Positions 1-9,730 of a stretch of 64,000 bases of DNA are shown here, one piece after another. The stretch is from Alentia gelatinosa (taxonomy: Eukaryota; Annelida; Polychaeta; Phyllodocida; Polynoidae), in contig OX465579.1 in the NCBI GenBank assembly GCA_950022655.1, positions 16,219,088 through 16,283,087 of the forward strand. The letters are read 5' to 3'. The translations under genes were made by a program, and so were the position numbers. Every line of letters starts with the position of its first letter. Position 1 is the stretch's first letter. Below the pieces are notes generated by a model. That model was not told the DNA's origin and did not search any database. It saw nothing but the letters and a program-made list of their open reading frames with translations.

Positions 1-11
1 ATATCAATCAA

Positions 12-22
12 GCCACAGAGGC
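12..22 (-). pseudogene. 11-bp stub of tRNA-Arg 5' end
   Basis: Only the first 11 nt of the Arg gene (GCCTCTGTGGC on the minus strand) remain, joined directly to the spacer end aatatcaatcaa. The same junction occurs at 40254/40255 and 49975/49976, where both copies of the 319-bp duplication are visible. Confidence 0.85.
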
Positions 23-121
23 AATATGACTAACCCATGTATGACACCTTGACTATCACAAGGGAGAGACTATGAAAATGAGGCCAGTGTCCTAATTTAA
101 TTAGCACATTGGATTCACTAT

Positions 122-347
122 ACTAGGAGCTAGTGTCATTTCCATTTACAATGGAAGAGACCAGTATACCTAAATTACTTCATAAGATAAAAGTAAGAGA
201 ATATCATAAGAAACCATGTATTTGAACCATCTGTATCTGATTGAGAATCAAGTATCAAGAATGTTTCAATAAACCTCGAGAATTGATTTGATAGTTGCTC
301 TCAAGTGTCATGAACAGGAATATCAATCAAGCTTTAGAAATCTATAT
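122..347. repeat. 226-bp intra-unit module, copy X
   Basis: This module runs from ACTAGGAGCTAGTG to AAATCTATAT. A diverged direct copy (X') lies between Val-b and Arg-a at 1646-1871. Diagnostic differences include CAATAAACCT in X against CAAGAAACCT in X', and GCTCTCAAGTG against GTTCCCAACTG. Both are present in almost every unit, so the duplication predates amplification of the array. Confidence 0.85.
140..156. repeat. 7-bp inverted repeat, 3-nt loop
   Basis: TTCCATT and AATGGAA flank TAC, a perfect small hairpin. It recurs in both copies of the 226-bp module in nearly every unit. No role is evident. Confidence 0.6.
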
Positions 348-717
348 GTTCAAACAAATGGGAACTGATTACTGAGTGGGTCTGAATGTGATAGATTCAA
401 TAACCTGGTCAGTGGTCGAAGGTAAGGAGTGTGTATGTGGGAGGAGTTGGGGAGAGGTATTGATATGGAGTGACTGGGTTGAGATAGAATCATATGCCTA
501 CCCTTCCACCAATCTCATACCATCTTACTGGGTCCTTGTTTCCTTGAGGAGCACAGTGAATGGTCTTTCCCATAATATGTGGCAGTTCCAATGCTATACA
601 GTCAGGTCTGTCCCATGAAATTTGAAATTGTAAAGTGGTAGGAGAGCAGTGAGCCAGAAAAAATAGACTCTTCAGTGGATCTAGCTGGTCAGTAAAGTAA
701 AAGTAGTGGCTGTAGGA

Positions 718-754
718 TGGGAGGGGGTGAGGGCTATTCTGGCATGACTGTAGG
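718..754 (+). other. G-rich tract, weak quadruplex candidate
   Basis: The tract holds GGGAGGGGGTGAGGG followed after about 19 nt by TAGGG. That gives three close runs of three or more G and a distant fourth. It recurs in each unit. Folding is speculative because of the long last loop. Confidence 0.3.
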
Positions 755-943
755 GTGGCTTCAGGTCCAGTGTATTATACCTAAATCTTCATCTGTGTTT
801 TTTCTTAGTAAATATGTCTCTTTCTCTTTGATTATGTCTGTTTTCTGTCTCCAGTTGGTTACTTCTCTGCTTAGTACTTAGTACTGCTATCAAGTTACTT
901 TGCTGTTTCCCATTTTTCTCATGTGCAGTTTGGTTTGGGTATG

Positions 944-947
944 AAAA
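944..947 (-). terminator. Pol III T4 terminator of Val-a
   Basis: TTTT on the minus strand, 9 nt beyond the gene's 3' end. The equivalent run lies 13 to 10 bases left of the start coordinate of Val genes throughout the window. Confidence 0.8.
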
Positions 948-956
948 GATATTTGC

Positions 957-1029
957 AGGTTCTGGCGAGGTTCGAACTCGCGGCCTTCTGCGTGTAAAGC
1001 AGACGTGATAACCACTACACCACAGAACC
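957..1029 (-). tRNA. tRNA-Val(UAC), Val-a of unit 1, reference copy
   Basis: A 73-nt cloverleaf with anticodon UAC in loop TTTACAC, reading valine GUA codons. Acceptor GGTTCTG pairs with CAGAACC, anticodon stem TCTGC with GCAGA, and T stem GCGAG with CTCGC around loop TTCGAAC. The A box TGGTGTAGTGG fits the Pol III consensus. The B box AGTTCGAACCT departs from it only at the paired positions 52 and 62. There is no intron and no encoded CCA. The base after the acceptor stem is U73, where known tRNA-Val have A73. The flanks extend the acceptor helix by three pairs (GCAGGTTCTG against CAGAACCTGC). Most Val-a copies are identical to this one. Confidence 0.96.
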
Positions 1030-1495
1030 TGGTCTTATCATTAAGGCAAGAAAACACCCTTTTACTCCATTGTTTCCTTATCTGGTTATTCCTGAGACCT
1101 TTCCTTTTAAAACATTGCCCTATAATTATTTAATATGGTAGTATTTGATGCAAAGCAACAATGAGGTTCTTTCTAGACAGGTCTAGCCTATTTTTATTAT
1201 AATTGAGATGTGTTTGGATTATATTTTGCTTCAAACCACATAGTTTGCCCATTACAATCGCACCTGATTTCTCCAAAATCCAATTGGTTTGCAGGAGAAT
1301 AGTTTCATGAATGAAGGGTCTTACTTAGTACTGCTTTGTAGTTATGTTGCTCTTTCTCGTTCTTTCTCAAATGCATATTCCTTTCATCTCTCCCTCCGCT
1401 TTGGCCAATTTCCTTTAAGGTTGGCTGTAAGGGCACATGTGTATTTTGAAAGAAGCCCATCACTTATCTGCTAATTGGTGTGAAAAGATAATTGC
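1030..1495. other. Spacer Val-a to Val-b, unit 1
   Basis: No gene seen. The first 75 bp (from TCTTATCATTAAGG) is paralogous to the sequence right of Val-b at 1572-1645, which is the substrate for the crossovers that remove or duplicate Val-b elsewhere. The rest is T-rich and contains short open frames that are interrupted or shifted in other units. Confidence 0.75.
1483..1486 (-). terminator. Pol III T4 terminator of Val-b
   Basis: TTTT on the minus strand, 9 nt beyond the gene's 3' end, in the context GTGAAAAGATAATTGC on the plus strand. Confidence 0.8.
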
Positions 1496-1568
1496 AGGTT
1501 CTGGCGAGGTTCGAACTTGCGGCCTTCTGCGTGTAAAGCAGACGTGATAACCACTACACCACAGAACC
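1496..1568 (-). tRNA. tRNA-Val(UAC), Val-b of unit 1, G51A
   Basis: Same gene as at 957-1029 except G51A, which puts an A51/C63 mismatch in the middle of the T stem. Anticodon, A box and the TTCGAAC loop are intact. The 5' flank differs from Val-a (GAACAGG against GAGCAGG), so the extended helix is two pairs instead of three. The mutation is shared by Val-b of units 3, 5, 6, 8, 9, 10 and 13, so transcription is likely but folding may be weakened. Confidence 0.93.
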
Positions 1569-1645
1569 TGTTCTTATTATGGAGGGAAGAAACATCCTTT
1601 AATTCCATTGTATCCTTATCTGATTATTCCTCAGACCATTCCTTA

Positions 1646-1871
1646 ACTAGGAGCTAATGTTATTTCCATTTACAATGGAAGAGAGCAGTATACCTAAAAT
1701 CCTTCATGAAATATAAGTAAGAGAATATCATAAGAAATTATGTATTTGAACAATCTGTATTTGATCGAGAATCAAATATCAAGAATGTTTCAAGAAACCT
1801 CGAGAATTGATTTGATAGTTGTTCCCAACTGTCATGAACAGGAATATCAATCAAGTTTTAGAAATTTATAT
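1646..1871. repeat. 226-bp intra-unit module, copy X'
   Basis: Paralogous to 122-347, same orientation, alignable end to end with scattered substitutions. It fills most of the spacer between Val-b and Arg-a. Confidence 0.85.
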
Positions 1872-1992
1872 TGACCATGAAGTGAGTCCAATGTCCTAAC
1901 TTAATCATCACATTGGATCGTCCATGAAATGAGTCCAGTTTCCCTACCTTACCATTACCTTAATTTGCCGATTGAACTCAATGCATGGTACT

Positions 1993-1996
1993 AAAA
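1993..1996 (-). terminator. Pol III T4 terminator of Arg-a
   Basis: TTTT on the minus strand after a 6-nt trailer (TTAGGG). The same arrangement lies 10 to 7 bases left of every Arg gene. Confidence 0.8.
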
Positions 1997-2002
1997 CCCT
2001 AA

Positions 2003-2075
2003 CACCTCCGGTGGGACTCGAACCCAAAACCTCCGGATTAGAAGTCCGGCGCGCTATCCATTGCGCCACAGAGGC
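2003..2075 (-). tRNA. tRNA-Arg(UCU), Arg-a of unit 1, G49U
   Basis: A complete 73-nt Arg gene with anticodon UCU. It carries G49U, which breaks the first T-stem pair (U49/C65). The only other copy with this change is Arg-a of unit 18 (39579-39651). The rest matches the consensus described at 2298-2370. Confidence 0.93.
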
Positions 2076-2297
2076 AATCTGACTAAAAGATGCAGGAGAT
2101 CTTGACTATTACTTGGGATTGACCATGAAGTGAGTCCAGTATCCTAATTTAATCATCACATCGAATTCACTATAAAATGAATCCAGTATGATAGGCTTAC
2201 AATCACAGTGGATTGTCCATGAAATGAGTCCAGTATCCCTACCTTACCGTTACCTTAATTTGCCGATTGAAATCAATGCATGGCACTAAAACCCTAA
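2076..2297. other. Spacer Arg-a to Arg-b, unit 1
   Basis: A 222-bp spacer starting CAATCTGACTAAAAG and containing the Arg-b flank from 2121. Its sequence beside Arg-a differs from that beside Arg-b (CAATATGACTAACCC), so the two Arg genes have different upstream regions. Confidence 0.75.
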
Positions 2298-2370
2298 CAC
2301 CTCCGGTGGGACTCGAACCCACAACCTCCGGATTAGAAGTCCGGCGCGCTATCCATTGCGCCACAGAGGC
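2298..2370 (-). tRNA. tRNA-Arg(UCU), Arg-b of unit 1, reference copy
   Basis: A 73-nt cloverleaf with anticodon UCU in loop CTTCTAA, reading arginine AGA codons. Acceptor GCCTCTG pairs with CGGAGGT (with G1-U72 and U6-G67 wobbles), D stem GCGC with GCGC, anticodon stem CCGGA with TCCGG, and T stem GTGGG with CCCAC. The discriminator is G73, as usual for Arg-UCU. The A box TGGCGCAATGG and the B box GGTTCGAGTCC match the Pol III consensus perfectly. No intron is present, whereas vertebrate Arg-UCU genes usually have one. No CCA is encoded. Most Arg copies in the window are identical to this. Confidence 0.97.
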
Positions 2371-3306
2371 AATATGACTAACCCATGTATGACACCTTGA
2401 CTATCACAAGGGAGAGACTATGAAAATGAGGCCAGTGTCCTAATTTAATTAGCACATTGGATTCACTATACTAGGAGCTAGTGTCATTTCCATTTACAAT
2501 GGAAGAGACCAGTATACCTAAATTACTTCATAAGATAAAAGTAAGAGAATATCATAAGAAACCATGTATTTGAACCATCTGTATCAGATTGAGAATCAAG
2601 TATCAAGAATGTTTCAATAAACCTCGAGAATTGATTTGATAGTTGCTCTCAAGTGTCATGAACAGGAATATCAATCAAGCTTTAGAAATCTATATGTTCA
2701 AACAAATGGGAACTGATTACTGAGTGGGTCTGAATGTGATAGATTCAATAACCTGGTCAGTGGTCGAAGGTAAGGAGTGTGTATGTGGGAGGAGTTGGGG
2801 AGAGGTATTGATATGGAGTGACTGGGTTGAGATAGAATCATATGCCTACCCTTCCACCAATCTCATACCATCTTACTGGGTCCTTGTTTCCTTGAGGAGC
2901 ACAGTGAATGGTCTTTCCCATAATATGTGGCAGTTCCAATGCTATACAGTCAGGTCTGTCCCATGAAATTTGAAATTGTAAAGTGGTAGGAGAGCAGTGA
3001 GCCAGAAAAAATAGACTCTTCAGTGGATCTAGCTGGTCAGTAAAGTAAAAGTAGTGGCTGTAGGATGGGAGGGGGTGAGGGCTATTCTGGCATGACTGTA
3101 GGGTGGCTTCAGGTCCAGTGTGTTATACCTAAATCTTCATCTGTGTTTTTTTCTTAGTAAATATGTCTCTTTCTCTTTGATTATGTCTGTTTTCTGTCTC
3201 CAGTTGGTTACTTCTCTGCTTAGTACTTAGTACTGCTATCAAGTTACTTTGCTGTTTCTCCATCTTTCCCATGTGCAGTTTGGTTTGGGTATGAAAAGAT
3301 ATTTGC

Positions 3307-3379
3307 AGGTTCTGGCGAGGTTCGAACTCGCGGCCTTCTGCGTGTAAAGCAGACGTGATAACCACTACACCACAGAACC
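3307..3379 (-). tRNA. tRNA-Val(UAC), Val-a of unit 2
   Basis: Identical to 957-1029. It is the only Val gene left in this unit. Confidence 0.95.
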
Positions 3380-3821
3380 TGCTCTTATCATTAAGGGAAG
3401 AAAACACCCTTTTACTCCATTGTATCCTTATCTGGTTATTCCTGAGACCTTTCCTTTTAAAACATTGCCCTATAATTATTTAATATGGTAGTATTTGATG
3501 CAAAGCAACAATGAGGTTCTTTCTAGACAGGTTTAGCCTATTTTTATTATAATTGAGATGTGTTTGGATTATATTTTGCTTCAAACCACATAGTTTGCCC
3601 ATTACAATCGCACCTGATTTCTCCAAAATCCAATTGGTTTGCAGGAGAATAGTTTCATGAATGAAGGGTCTTACTTAGTACTGCTTTGTAGTTATGTTGC
3701 TCTTTCTCGTTCTTTCTCAAATGCATATTCCTTTCATCTCTCCCTCCGCTTTGGCCAATTTCCTTTAAGGTTGGCTGTAAGGGCACGTGTGTATTTTGAA
3801 AGAAGCCCATCACTTATCTGC

Positions 3822-3830
3822 TGTTAAACC
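3822..3830. other. Scar of deleted Val-b
   Basis: The plus strand reads TCTGCTGTTAAACCTGTTC, joining the spacer left of Val-b to the last bases of its 5' end with about 4 unmatched bases. The gene and its terminator are gone. It is a clean local deletion, unlike the crossover deletions in units 4, 7 and 12. Confidence 0.8.
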
Positions 3831-4264
3831 TGTTCTTATTATGGAGGGAAGAAACATCCTTTAATTCCATTGTATCCTTATCTGATTATTCCTCAGACCA
3901 TTCCTTAACTAGGAGCTAATGTTATTTCCATTTACAATGGAAGAGAGCAGTATACCTAAAATCCTTCATGAAATATAAGTAAGAGAATATCATAAGAAAT
4001 TATGTATTTGAACAATCTGTATTTGATCGAGAATCAAATATCAAGAATGTTTCAATAAACCTCGAGAATTGATTTGATAGTTGTTCCCAACTGTCATGAA
4101 CAGGAATATCAATCAAGTTTTAGAAATTTATATTGACCATGAAGTGAGTCCAATGTCCTAACTTAATCATCACATTGGATCGTCCATGAAATGAGTCCAG
4201 TTTCCCTACCTTACCATTACCTTAATTTGCCGATTGAACTCAATGCATGGCACTAAAACCCTAA

Positions 4265-4337
4265 CACCTCCGGTGGGACTCGAACCCACAACCTCCGGAT
4301 TAGAAGTCCGGCGCGCTATCCATTGCGCCACAGAGGC
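4265..4337 (-). tRNA. tRNA-Arg(UCU), Arg-a of unit 2
   Basis: Consensus sequence, all arms paired, G73. Confidence 0.95.
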
Positions 4338-4559
4338 AATCTGACTAAAAGATGCAGGAGATCTTGACTATTACTTGGGATTGACCATGAAGTGAGTCCA
4401 GTATCCTAATTTAATCATCACATCGAATTCACTATAAAATGAATCCAGTATGATAGGCTTACAATCACAGTGGATTGTCCATGAAATGAGTCCAGTATCC
4501 CTACCTTACCGTTACCTTAATTTGCCGATTGAAATCAATGCATGGCACTAAAACCCTAA

Positions 4560-4632
4560 CACCTCCGGTGGGACTCTAACCCACAACCTCCGGATTAGAA
4601 GTCCGGCGCGCTATCCATTGCGCCACAGAGGC
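4560..4632 (-). tRNA. tRNA-Arg(UCU), Arg-b of unit 2, C56A, probably inactive
   Basis: Consensus except C56A, giving T loop TTAGAGT. C56 is invariant in the Pol III B box and in the G19-C56 tertiary pair, so transcription and folding should both suffer. Units 5 and 9 carry the same change. Confidence 0.88.
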
Positions 4633-5568
4633 AATATGACTAACCCATGTATGACACCTTGACTATCACAAGGGAGAGACTATGAAAATGAGGCCAGTGT
4701 CCTAATTTAATTAGCACATTGGATTCACTATACTAGGAGCTAGTGTCATTTCCATTTACAATGGAAGAGACCAGTATACCTAAATTACTTCATAAGATAA
4801 AAGTAAGAGAATATCATAAGAAACCATGTATTTGAACCATCTGTATCAGATTGAGAATCAAGTATCAAGAATGTTTCAATAAACCTCGAGAATTGATTTG
4901 ATAGTTGCTCTCAAGTGTCATGAACAGGAATATCAATCAAGCTTTAGAAATCTATATGTTCAAACAAATGGGAACTGATTACTGAGTGGGTCTGAATGTG
5001 ATAGATTCAATAACCTGGTCAGTGGTCGAAGGTAAGGAGTGTGTATGTGGGAGGAGTTAAGGAGAGGTATTGATATGGAGTGACTGGGTTGAGATAGAAT
5101 CATATGCCTACCCTTCCACCAATCTCATACCATCTTACTGGGTCCTTGTTTCCTTGAGGAGCACAGTGAATGGTCTTTCCCATAATATGTGGCAGTTCCA
5201 ATGCTATACAGTCAGGTCCGTCCCATGAAATTTGAAATTGTAAAGTGGTAGGAGAGCAGTGAGCCAGAAAAAATAGACTCTTCAGTGGATCTAGCTGGTC
5301 AATAAAGTAAAAGTAGTGGCTGTAGGATGGGAGGGGGTGAGGGCTATTCTGGCATGACTGTAGGGTGGCTTCAGGTCCAGTGTGTTATACCTAAATCTTC
5401 ATCTGTGTTTTTTTCTTAGTAAATATGTCTCTTTCTCTTTGATTATGTCTGTTTTCTGTCTCCAGTTGGTTACTTCTCTGCTTAGTACTTAGTACTGCTA
5501 TCAAGTTACTTTGCTGTTTCTCCATCTTTCCCATGTGCAGTTTGGTTTGGGTATGAAAAGATATTTGC

Positions 5569-5641
5569 AGGTTCTGGCGAGGTTCGAACTCGCGGCCTTC
5601 TGCGTGTAAAGCAGACGTGATAACCACTACACCACAGAACC
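5569..5641 (-). tRNA. tRNA-Val(UAC), Val-a of unit 3
   Basis: Consensus Val gene with ATCTTTTC terminator context on the minus strand. Confidence 0.95.
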
Positions 5642-6107
5642 TGCTCTTATCATTAAGGGAAGAAAACACCCTTTTACTCCATTGTTTCCTTATCTGGTTA
5701 TTCCTGAGACCTTTCCTTTTAAAACATTGCCCTATAATTATTTAATATGGTAGTATTTGATGCAAAGCAACAATGAGGTTCTTTCTTGACAGGTCTAGCC
5801 TATTTTTATTATAATTGAGATGTGTTTGGATTATATTTTGCTTCAAACCACATAGTTTGCCCATTACAATCGCACCTGATTTCTCCAAAATCCAATTGGT
5901 TTCCAGGAGAATAGTTTCATGAATGAAGGGTCTTACTTAGTACTGCTTTGTAGTTATGTTGCTCTTTCTCGTTCTTTCTCAAATGCATATTCCTTTCATC
6001 TCTCCCTCCGCTTTGGCCAATTTCCTTTAAGGTTGGCTGTAAGGGCACATGTGTATTTTGAAAGAAGCCCATCACTTATCTGCTAATTGGTGTGAAAAGA
6101 TAATTGC

Positions 6108-6180
6108 AGGTTCTGGCGAGGTTCGAACTTGCGGCCTTCTGCGTGTAAAGCAGACGTGATAACCACTACACCACAGAACC
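6108..6180 (-). tRNA. tRNA-Val(UAC), Val-b of unit 3, G51A
   Basis: Carries the T-stem A51/C63 mismatch seen at 1496-1568, otherwise consensus. Confidence 0.92.
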
Positions 6181-6614
6181 TGTTCTTATTATGGAGGGAA
6201 GAAACATCCTTTAATTCCATTGTATCCTTATCTGATTATTCCTCAGACCATTCCTTAACTAGGAGCTAATGTTATTTCCATTTACAATGGAAGAGAGCAG
6301 TATACCTAAAATCCTTCATGAAATATAAGTAAGAGAATATCATAAGAAATTATGTATTTGAACAATCTGTATTTGATCGAGAATCAAATATCAAGAATGT
6401 TTCAAGAAACCTCGAGAATTGATTTGATAGTTGTTCCCAACTGTCATGAACAGGAATATCAATCAAGTTTTAGAAATTTATATTGACCATGAAGTGAGTC
6501 CAATGTCCTAACTTAATCATCACATTGGATCGTCCATGAAATGAGTCCAGTTTCCCTACCTTACCATTACCTTAATTTGCCGATTGAACTCAATGCATGG
6601 CACTAAAACCCTAA

Positions 6615-6687
6615 CACCTCCGGTGGGACTCGAACCCACAACCTCCGGATTAGAAGTCCGGCGCGCTATCCATTGCGCCACAGAGGC
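6615..6687 (-). tRNA. tRNA-Arg(UCU), Arg-a of unit 3
   Basis: Consensus copy. Confidence 0.95.
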
Positions 6688-6909
6688 AATCTGACTAAAA
6701 GATGCAGGAGATCTTGACTATTACTTGGGATTGACCATGAAGTGAGTCCAGTATCCTAATTTAATCATCACATCGAATTCACTATAAAATGAATCCAGTA
6801 TGATAGGCTTACAATCACAGTGGATTGTCCATGAAATGAGTCCAGTATCCCTACCTTACCGTTACCTTAATTTGCCGATTGAAATCAATGCATGGCACTA
6901 AAACCCTAA

Positions 6910-6982
6910 CACCTCCGGTGGGACTCGAACCCACAACCTCCGGATTAGAAGTCCGGCGCACTATCCATTGCGCCACAGAGGC
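6910..6982 (-). tRNA. tRNA-Arg(UCU), Arg-b of unit 3, C23U
   Basis: C23U turns the D-stem pair G12-C23 into a G-U wobble, which should be tolerated. This variant marks Arg-b of units 3, 6, 7, 10, 13 and 14 and the fused Arg of unit 11. Confidence 0.94.
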
Positions 6983-7918
6983 AATATGACTAACCCATGT
7001 ATGACACCTTGACTATCACAAGGGAGAGACTATGAAAATGAGGCCAGTGTCCTAATTTAATTAGCACATTGGATTCACTATACTAGGAGCTAGTGTCATT
7101 TCCATTTACAATGGAAGAGACCAGTATACCTAAATTACTTCATAAGATAAAAGTAAGAGAATATCATAAGAAACCATGTTTTTTAACCATCTGTATCGGA
7201 TTGAGAATCAAGTATCAAGAATGTTTCAATAAACCTCGAGAATTGATTTGATAGTTGCTCTCAAGTGTCATGAACAGGAATATCAATCAAGTTTTAGAAA
7301 TCTATATGTTCAAACAAATGGGAACTGATTACTAAGTGGGTCTGAATGTGATAGATTCAATAACCTGGTCAGTGATCGAAGGTAAGGAGTGTGTATGTGG
7401 GAGGAGTTGGGGAGAGGTATTGATATGGAGTGACTGGGTTGAGATAGAATCATATGCCTACCCTTCCACCAATCTCATACCATCTTACTGGGTCCTTGTT
7501 TCCTTGAGGAGCACAGTGAATGGTCTTTCCCATAATATGTGGCAGTTCCAATGCTATACAGTCAGGTCTGTCCCATGAAATTTGAAATTGTAAAGTGGTA
7601 GGAGAGCAGTGAGCCAGAAAAAATAGACTCTTCAGTGGATCTAGCTGGTCAGTAAAGTAAAAGTAGTGGCTGTAGGATGGGAGGGGGTGAGGGCTATTCT
7701 GGCATGACTGTAGGGTGGCTTCAGGTCCAGTGTGTTATACCTAAATCTTCATCTGTGTTTTTTTCTTAGTAAATATGTCTCTTTCTCTTTGATTATGTCT
7801 GTTTTCTGTCTCCAGTTGGTTACTTCTCTGCTTAGTACTTAGTACTGCTATCAAGTTACTTTGCTGTTTCTCCATCTTTCCCATGTGCAGTTTGGTTTGG
7901 GTATGAAAAGATATTTGC

Positions 7919-7991
7919 AGGTTCTGGCGAGGTTCGAACTCGCGGCCTTCTGCGTGTAAAGCAGACGTGATAACCACTACACCACAGAACC
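7919..7991 (-). tRNA. tRNA-Val(UAC), sole Val of unit 4
   Basis: Consensus Val-a type. The neighbouring Val-b is absent. Confidence 0.95.
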
Positions 7992-8426
7992 TGCTCTTAT
8001 CATTAAGGGAAGAAAACACCCTTTTACTCCATTGTATCCTTATCTGGTTATTCCTGAGACCTTTCCTTAACTAGGAGCTAATGTTATTTCCATTTACAAT
8101 GGAAGAGAGCAGTATACCTAAAATCCTTCATGAAATATAAGTAAGAGAATATCATAAGAAATTATGTATTTGAACAATCTGTATTTGATCGAGAATTAAA
8201 TATCAAGAATGTTTCAAGAAACCTCGAGAATTGATTTGATAGTTGTTCCCAACTGTCATGAACAGGAATATCAATCAAGTTCTAGAAATTTATATTGACC
8301 ATGAAGTGAGTCCAATGTCCTAACTTAATCATCACATTGGATCGTCCATGAAATGAGTCCAGTTTCCCTACCTTACCATTACCTTAATTTGCCGATTGAA
8401 CTCAATGCATGGCACTAAAACCCTAA

Positions 8427-8499
8427 CACCTCCGGTGGGACTCGAACCCACAACCTCCGGATTAGAAGTCCGGCGCGCTATCCATTGCGCCACAGAGGC
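8427..8499 (-). tRNA. tRNA-Arg(UCU), Arg-a of unit 4
   Basis: Consensus copy, 435 bp right of the deletion-bearing spacer's Val-a end. Confidence 0.95.
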
Positions 8500-8721
8500 A
8501 ATCTGACTAAAAGATGCAGGAGATCTTGACTATTACTTGGGATTGACCATGAAGTGAGTCCAGTATCCTAATTTAATCATCACATCGAATTCACTATAAA
8601 ATGAATCCAGTATGATAGGCTTACAATCACAGTGGATTGTCCATGAAATGAGTCCAGTATCCCTACCTTACCGTTACCTTAATTTGCCGATTGAAATCAA
8701 TGCATGGCACTAAAACCCTAA

Positions 8722-8794
8722 CACCTCCGGTGGGACTCGAACCCACAACCTCCGGATTAGAAGTCCGGCGCGCTATCCATTGCGCCACAGAGGC
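8722..8794 (-). tRNA. tRNA-Arg(UCU), Arg-b of unit 4
   Basis: Consensus copy without the C23U change of the preceding unit. Confidence 0.95.
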
Positions 8795-9730
8795 AATATG
8801 ACTAACCCATGTATGACACCTTGACTATCACAAGGGAGAGACTATGAAAATGAGGCCAGTGTCCTAATTTAATTAGCACATTGGATTCACTATACTAGGA
8901 GCTAGTGTCATTTCCATTTACAATGGAAGAGACCAGTATACCTAAATTACTTCATAAGATAAAAGTAAGAGAATATCATAAGAAACCATGTATTTGAACC
9001 ATCTGTATCAGATTGAGAATCAAGTATCAAGAATGTTTCAATAAACCTCGAGAATTGATTTGATAGTTGCTCTCAAGTGTCATGAACAGGAATATCAATC
9101 AAGCTTTAGAAATCTATATGTTCAAACAAATGGGAACTGATTACTGAGTGGGTCTGAATGTGATAGATTCAATAACCTGGTCAGTGGTCGAAGGTAAGGA
9201 GTGTGTATGTGGGACGAGTTGGGGAGAGGTATTGATATGGAGTGACTGGGTTGAGATAGAATCATATGCCTACCCTTCCACCAATCTCATACCATCTTAC
9301 TGGGTCCTTGTTTCCTTGAGGAGCACAGTGAATGGTCTTTCCCATAATATGTGGCAGTTCCAATGCTATACAGTCAGGTCTGTCCCATGAAATTTGAAAT
9401 TGTAAAGTGGTAGGAGAGCAGTGAGCCAGAAAAAATAGACTCTTCAGTGGATCTAGCTGGTCAGTAAAGTAAAAGTAGTGGCTGTAGGATGGGAGGGGGT
9501 GAGGGCTATTCTGGCATGACTGTAGGGTGGCTTCAGGTCCAGTGTGTTATACCTAAATCTTCATCTGTGTTTTTTTCTTAGTAAATATGTCTCTTTCTCT
9601 TTGATTATGTCTGTTTTCTGTCTCCAGTTGGTTACTTCTCTGCTTAGTACTTAGTACTGCTATCAAGTTACTTTGCTGTTTCTCCATCTTTCCCATGTGC
9701 AGTTTGGTTTGGGTATGAAAAGATATTTGC

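Larger units (their letters stand above)
23..956. other. Long spacer of unit 1 (reference description)
   Basis: This gene-free spacer lies between Arg-b and Val-a. Its left 100 bp resembles the sequence right of Arg-a (about 2076-2190), so it is an old copy of the Arg flank. Bases 122-347 are the first copy of a 226-bp module repeated at 1646-1871. Bases 370-620 form a segment with few stops in one frame, but there is no ATG at its head and other units carry stops or frameshifts in it, so I do not call it coding. A G-rich stretch lies at 718-754. The last 150 bp, T-rich, leads into the Val-a terminator. Confidence 0.8.
1569..2002. other. Spacer Val-b to Arg-a, unit 1
   Basis: Holds the Val flank copy (1572-1645), module X' (1646-1871) and the Arg-a flank (1873-2002, from GACCATGAAGTGAGTCC). 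The Arg-a flank is paralogous to the Arg-b flank at 2121-2297 but lacks an internal stretch of about 55 bp. No gene is seen. Confidence 0.75.
1..2370. repeat. Array unit 1 (starts inside a 319-bp duplication)
   Basis: First unit, holding Val-a, Val-b, Arg-a and Arg-b in plus-strand order. Bases 1-11 are the end of one copy of a duplicated spacer segment, and bases 12-330 are the next copy. All four genes read leftwards. Confidence 0.93.
2371..4632. repeat. Array unit 2 (Val-b deleted)
   Basis: 2,262 bp, 88 bp short of canonical because Val-b has been cut out at about 3822-3830. Val-a, Arg-a and Arg-b remain. Confidence 0.92.
4633..6982. repeat. Array unit 3, canonical
   Basis: 2,350 bp. The long spacer has a TAA in the otherwise open 80-codon frame (GAGTTAAGG near 5056). 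First unit of the 6,512-bp higher-order repeat. Confidence 0.94.
6983..8794. repeat. Array unit 4, short form (no Val-b)
   Basis: 1,812 bp. A 538-bp deletion joins the sequence right of Val-a to the sequence right of Val-b at about 8063-8068 (CCTTTCCTTAACTAGG). It also carries GAATTAAAT and GTTCTAGAAA variants shared with units 7 and 12. Confidence 0.93.

Noticed and set aside
376..618. Recurring 80-codon open frame in the long spacer
   Set aside because: It has no ATG start (it begins GTG), TAA or TAG appears in units 3, 6, 10 and 20, and a 7-bp deletion shifts it in unit 28. It persists because the units are homogenised, not because of coding constraint.
1993..2004. Telomere-like CCCTAA next to the Arg genes
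   Set aside because: A single copy that forms the tRNA trailer, with no tandem telomeric repeat.
957..2370. tRNA-derived SINEs
   Set aside because: The tRNAs are full cloverleaves with matched stems and close terminators. There are no A-rich tails or target-site duplications, and order and strand are fixed.
3129..3407. Recurring 92-codon minus-strand frame
   Set aside because: It runs through the Val-a tRNA gene. Its length follows the repeat, and diverged units change its end.
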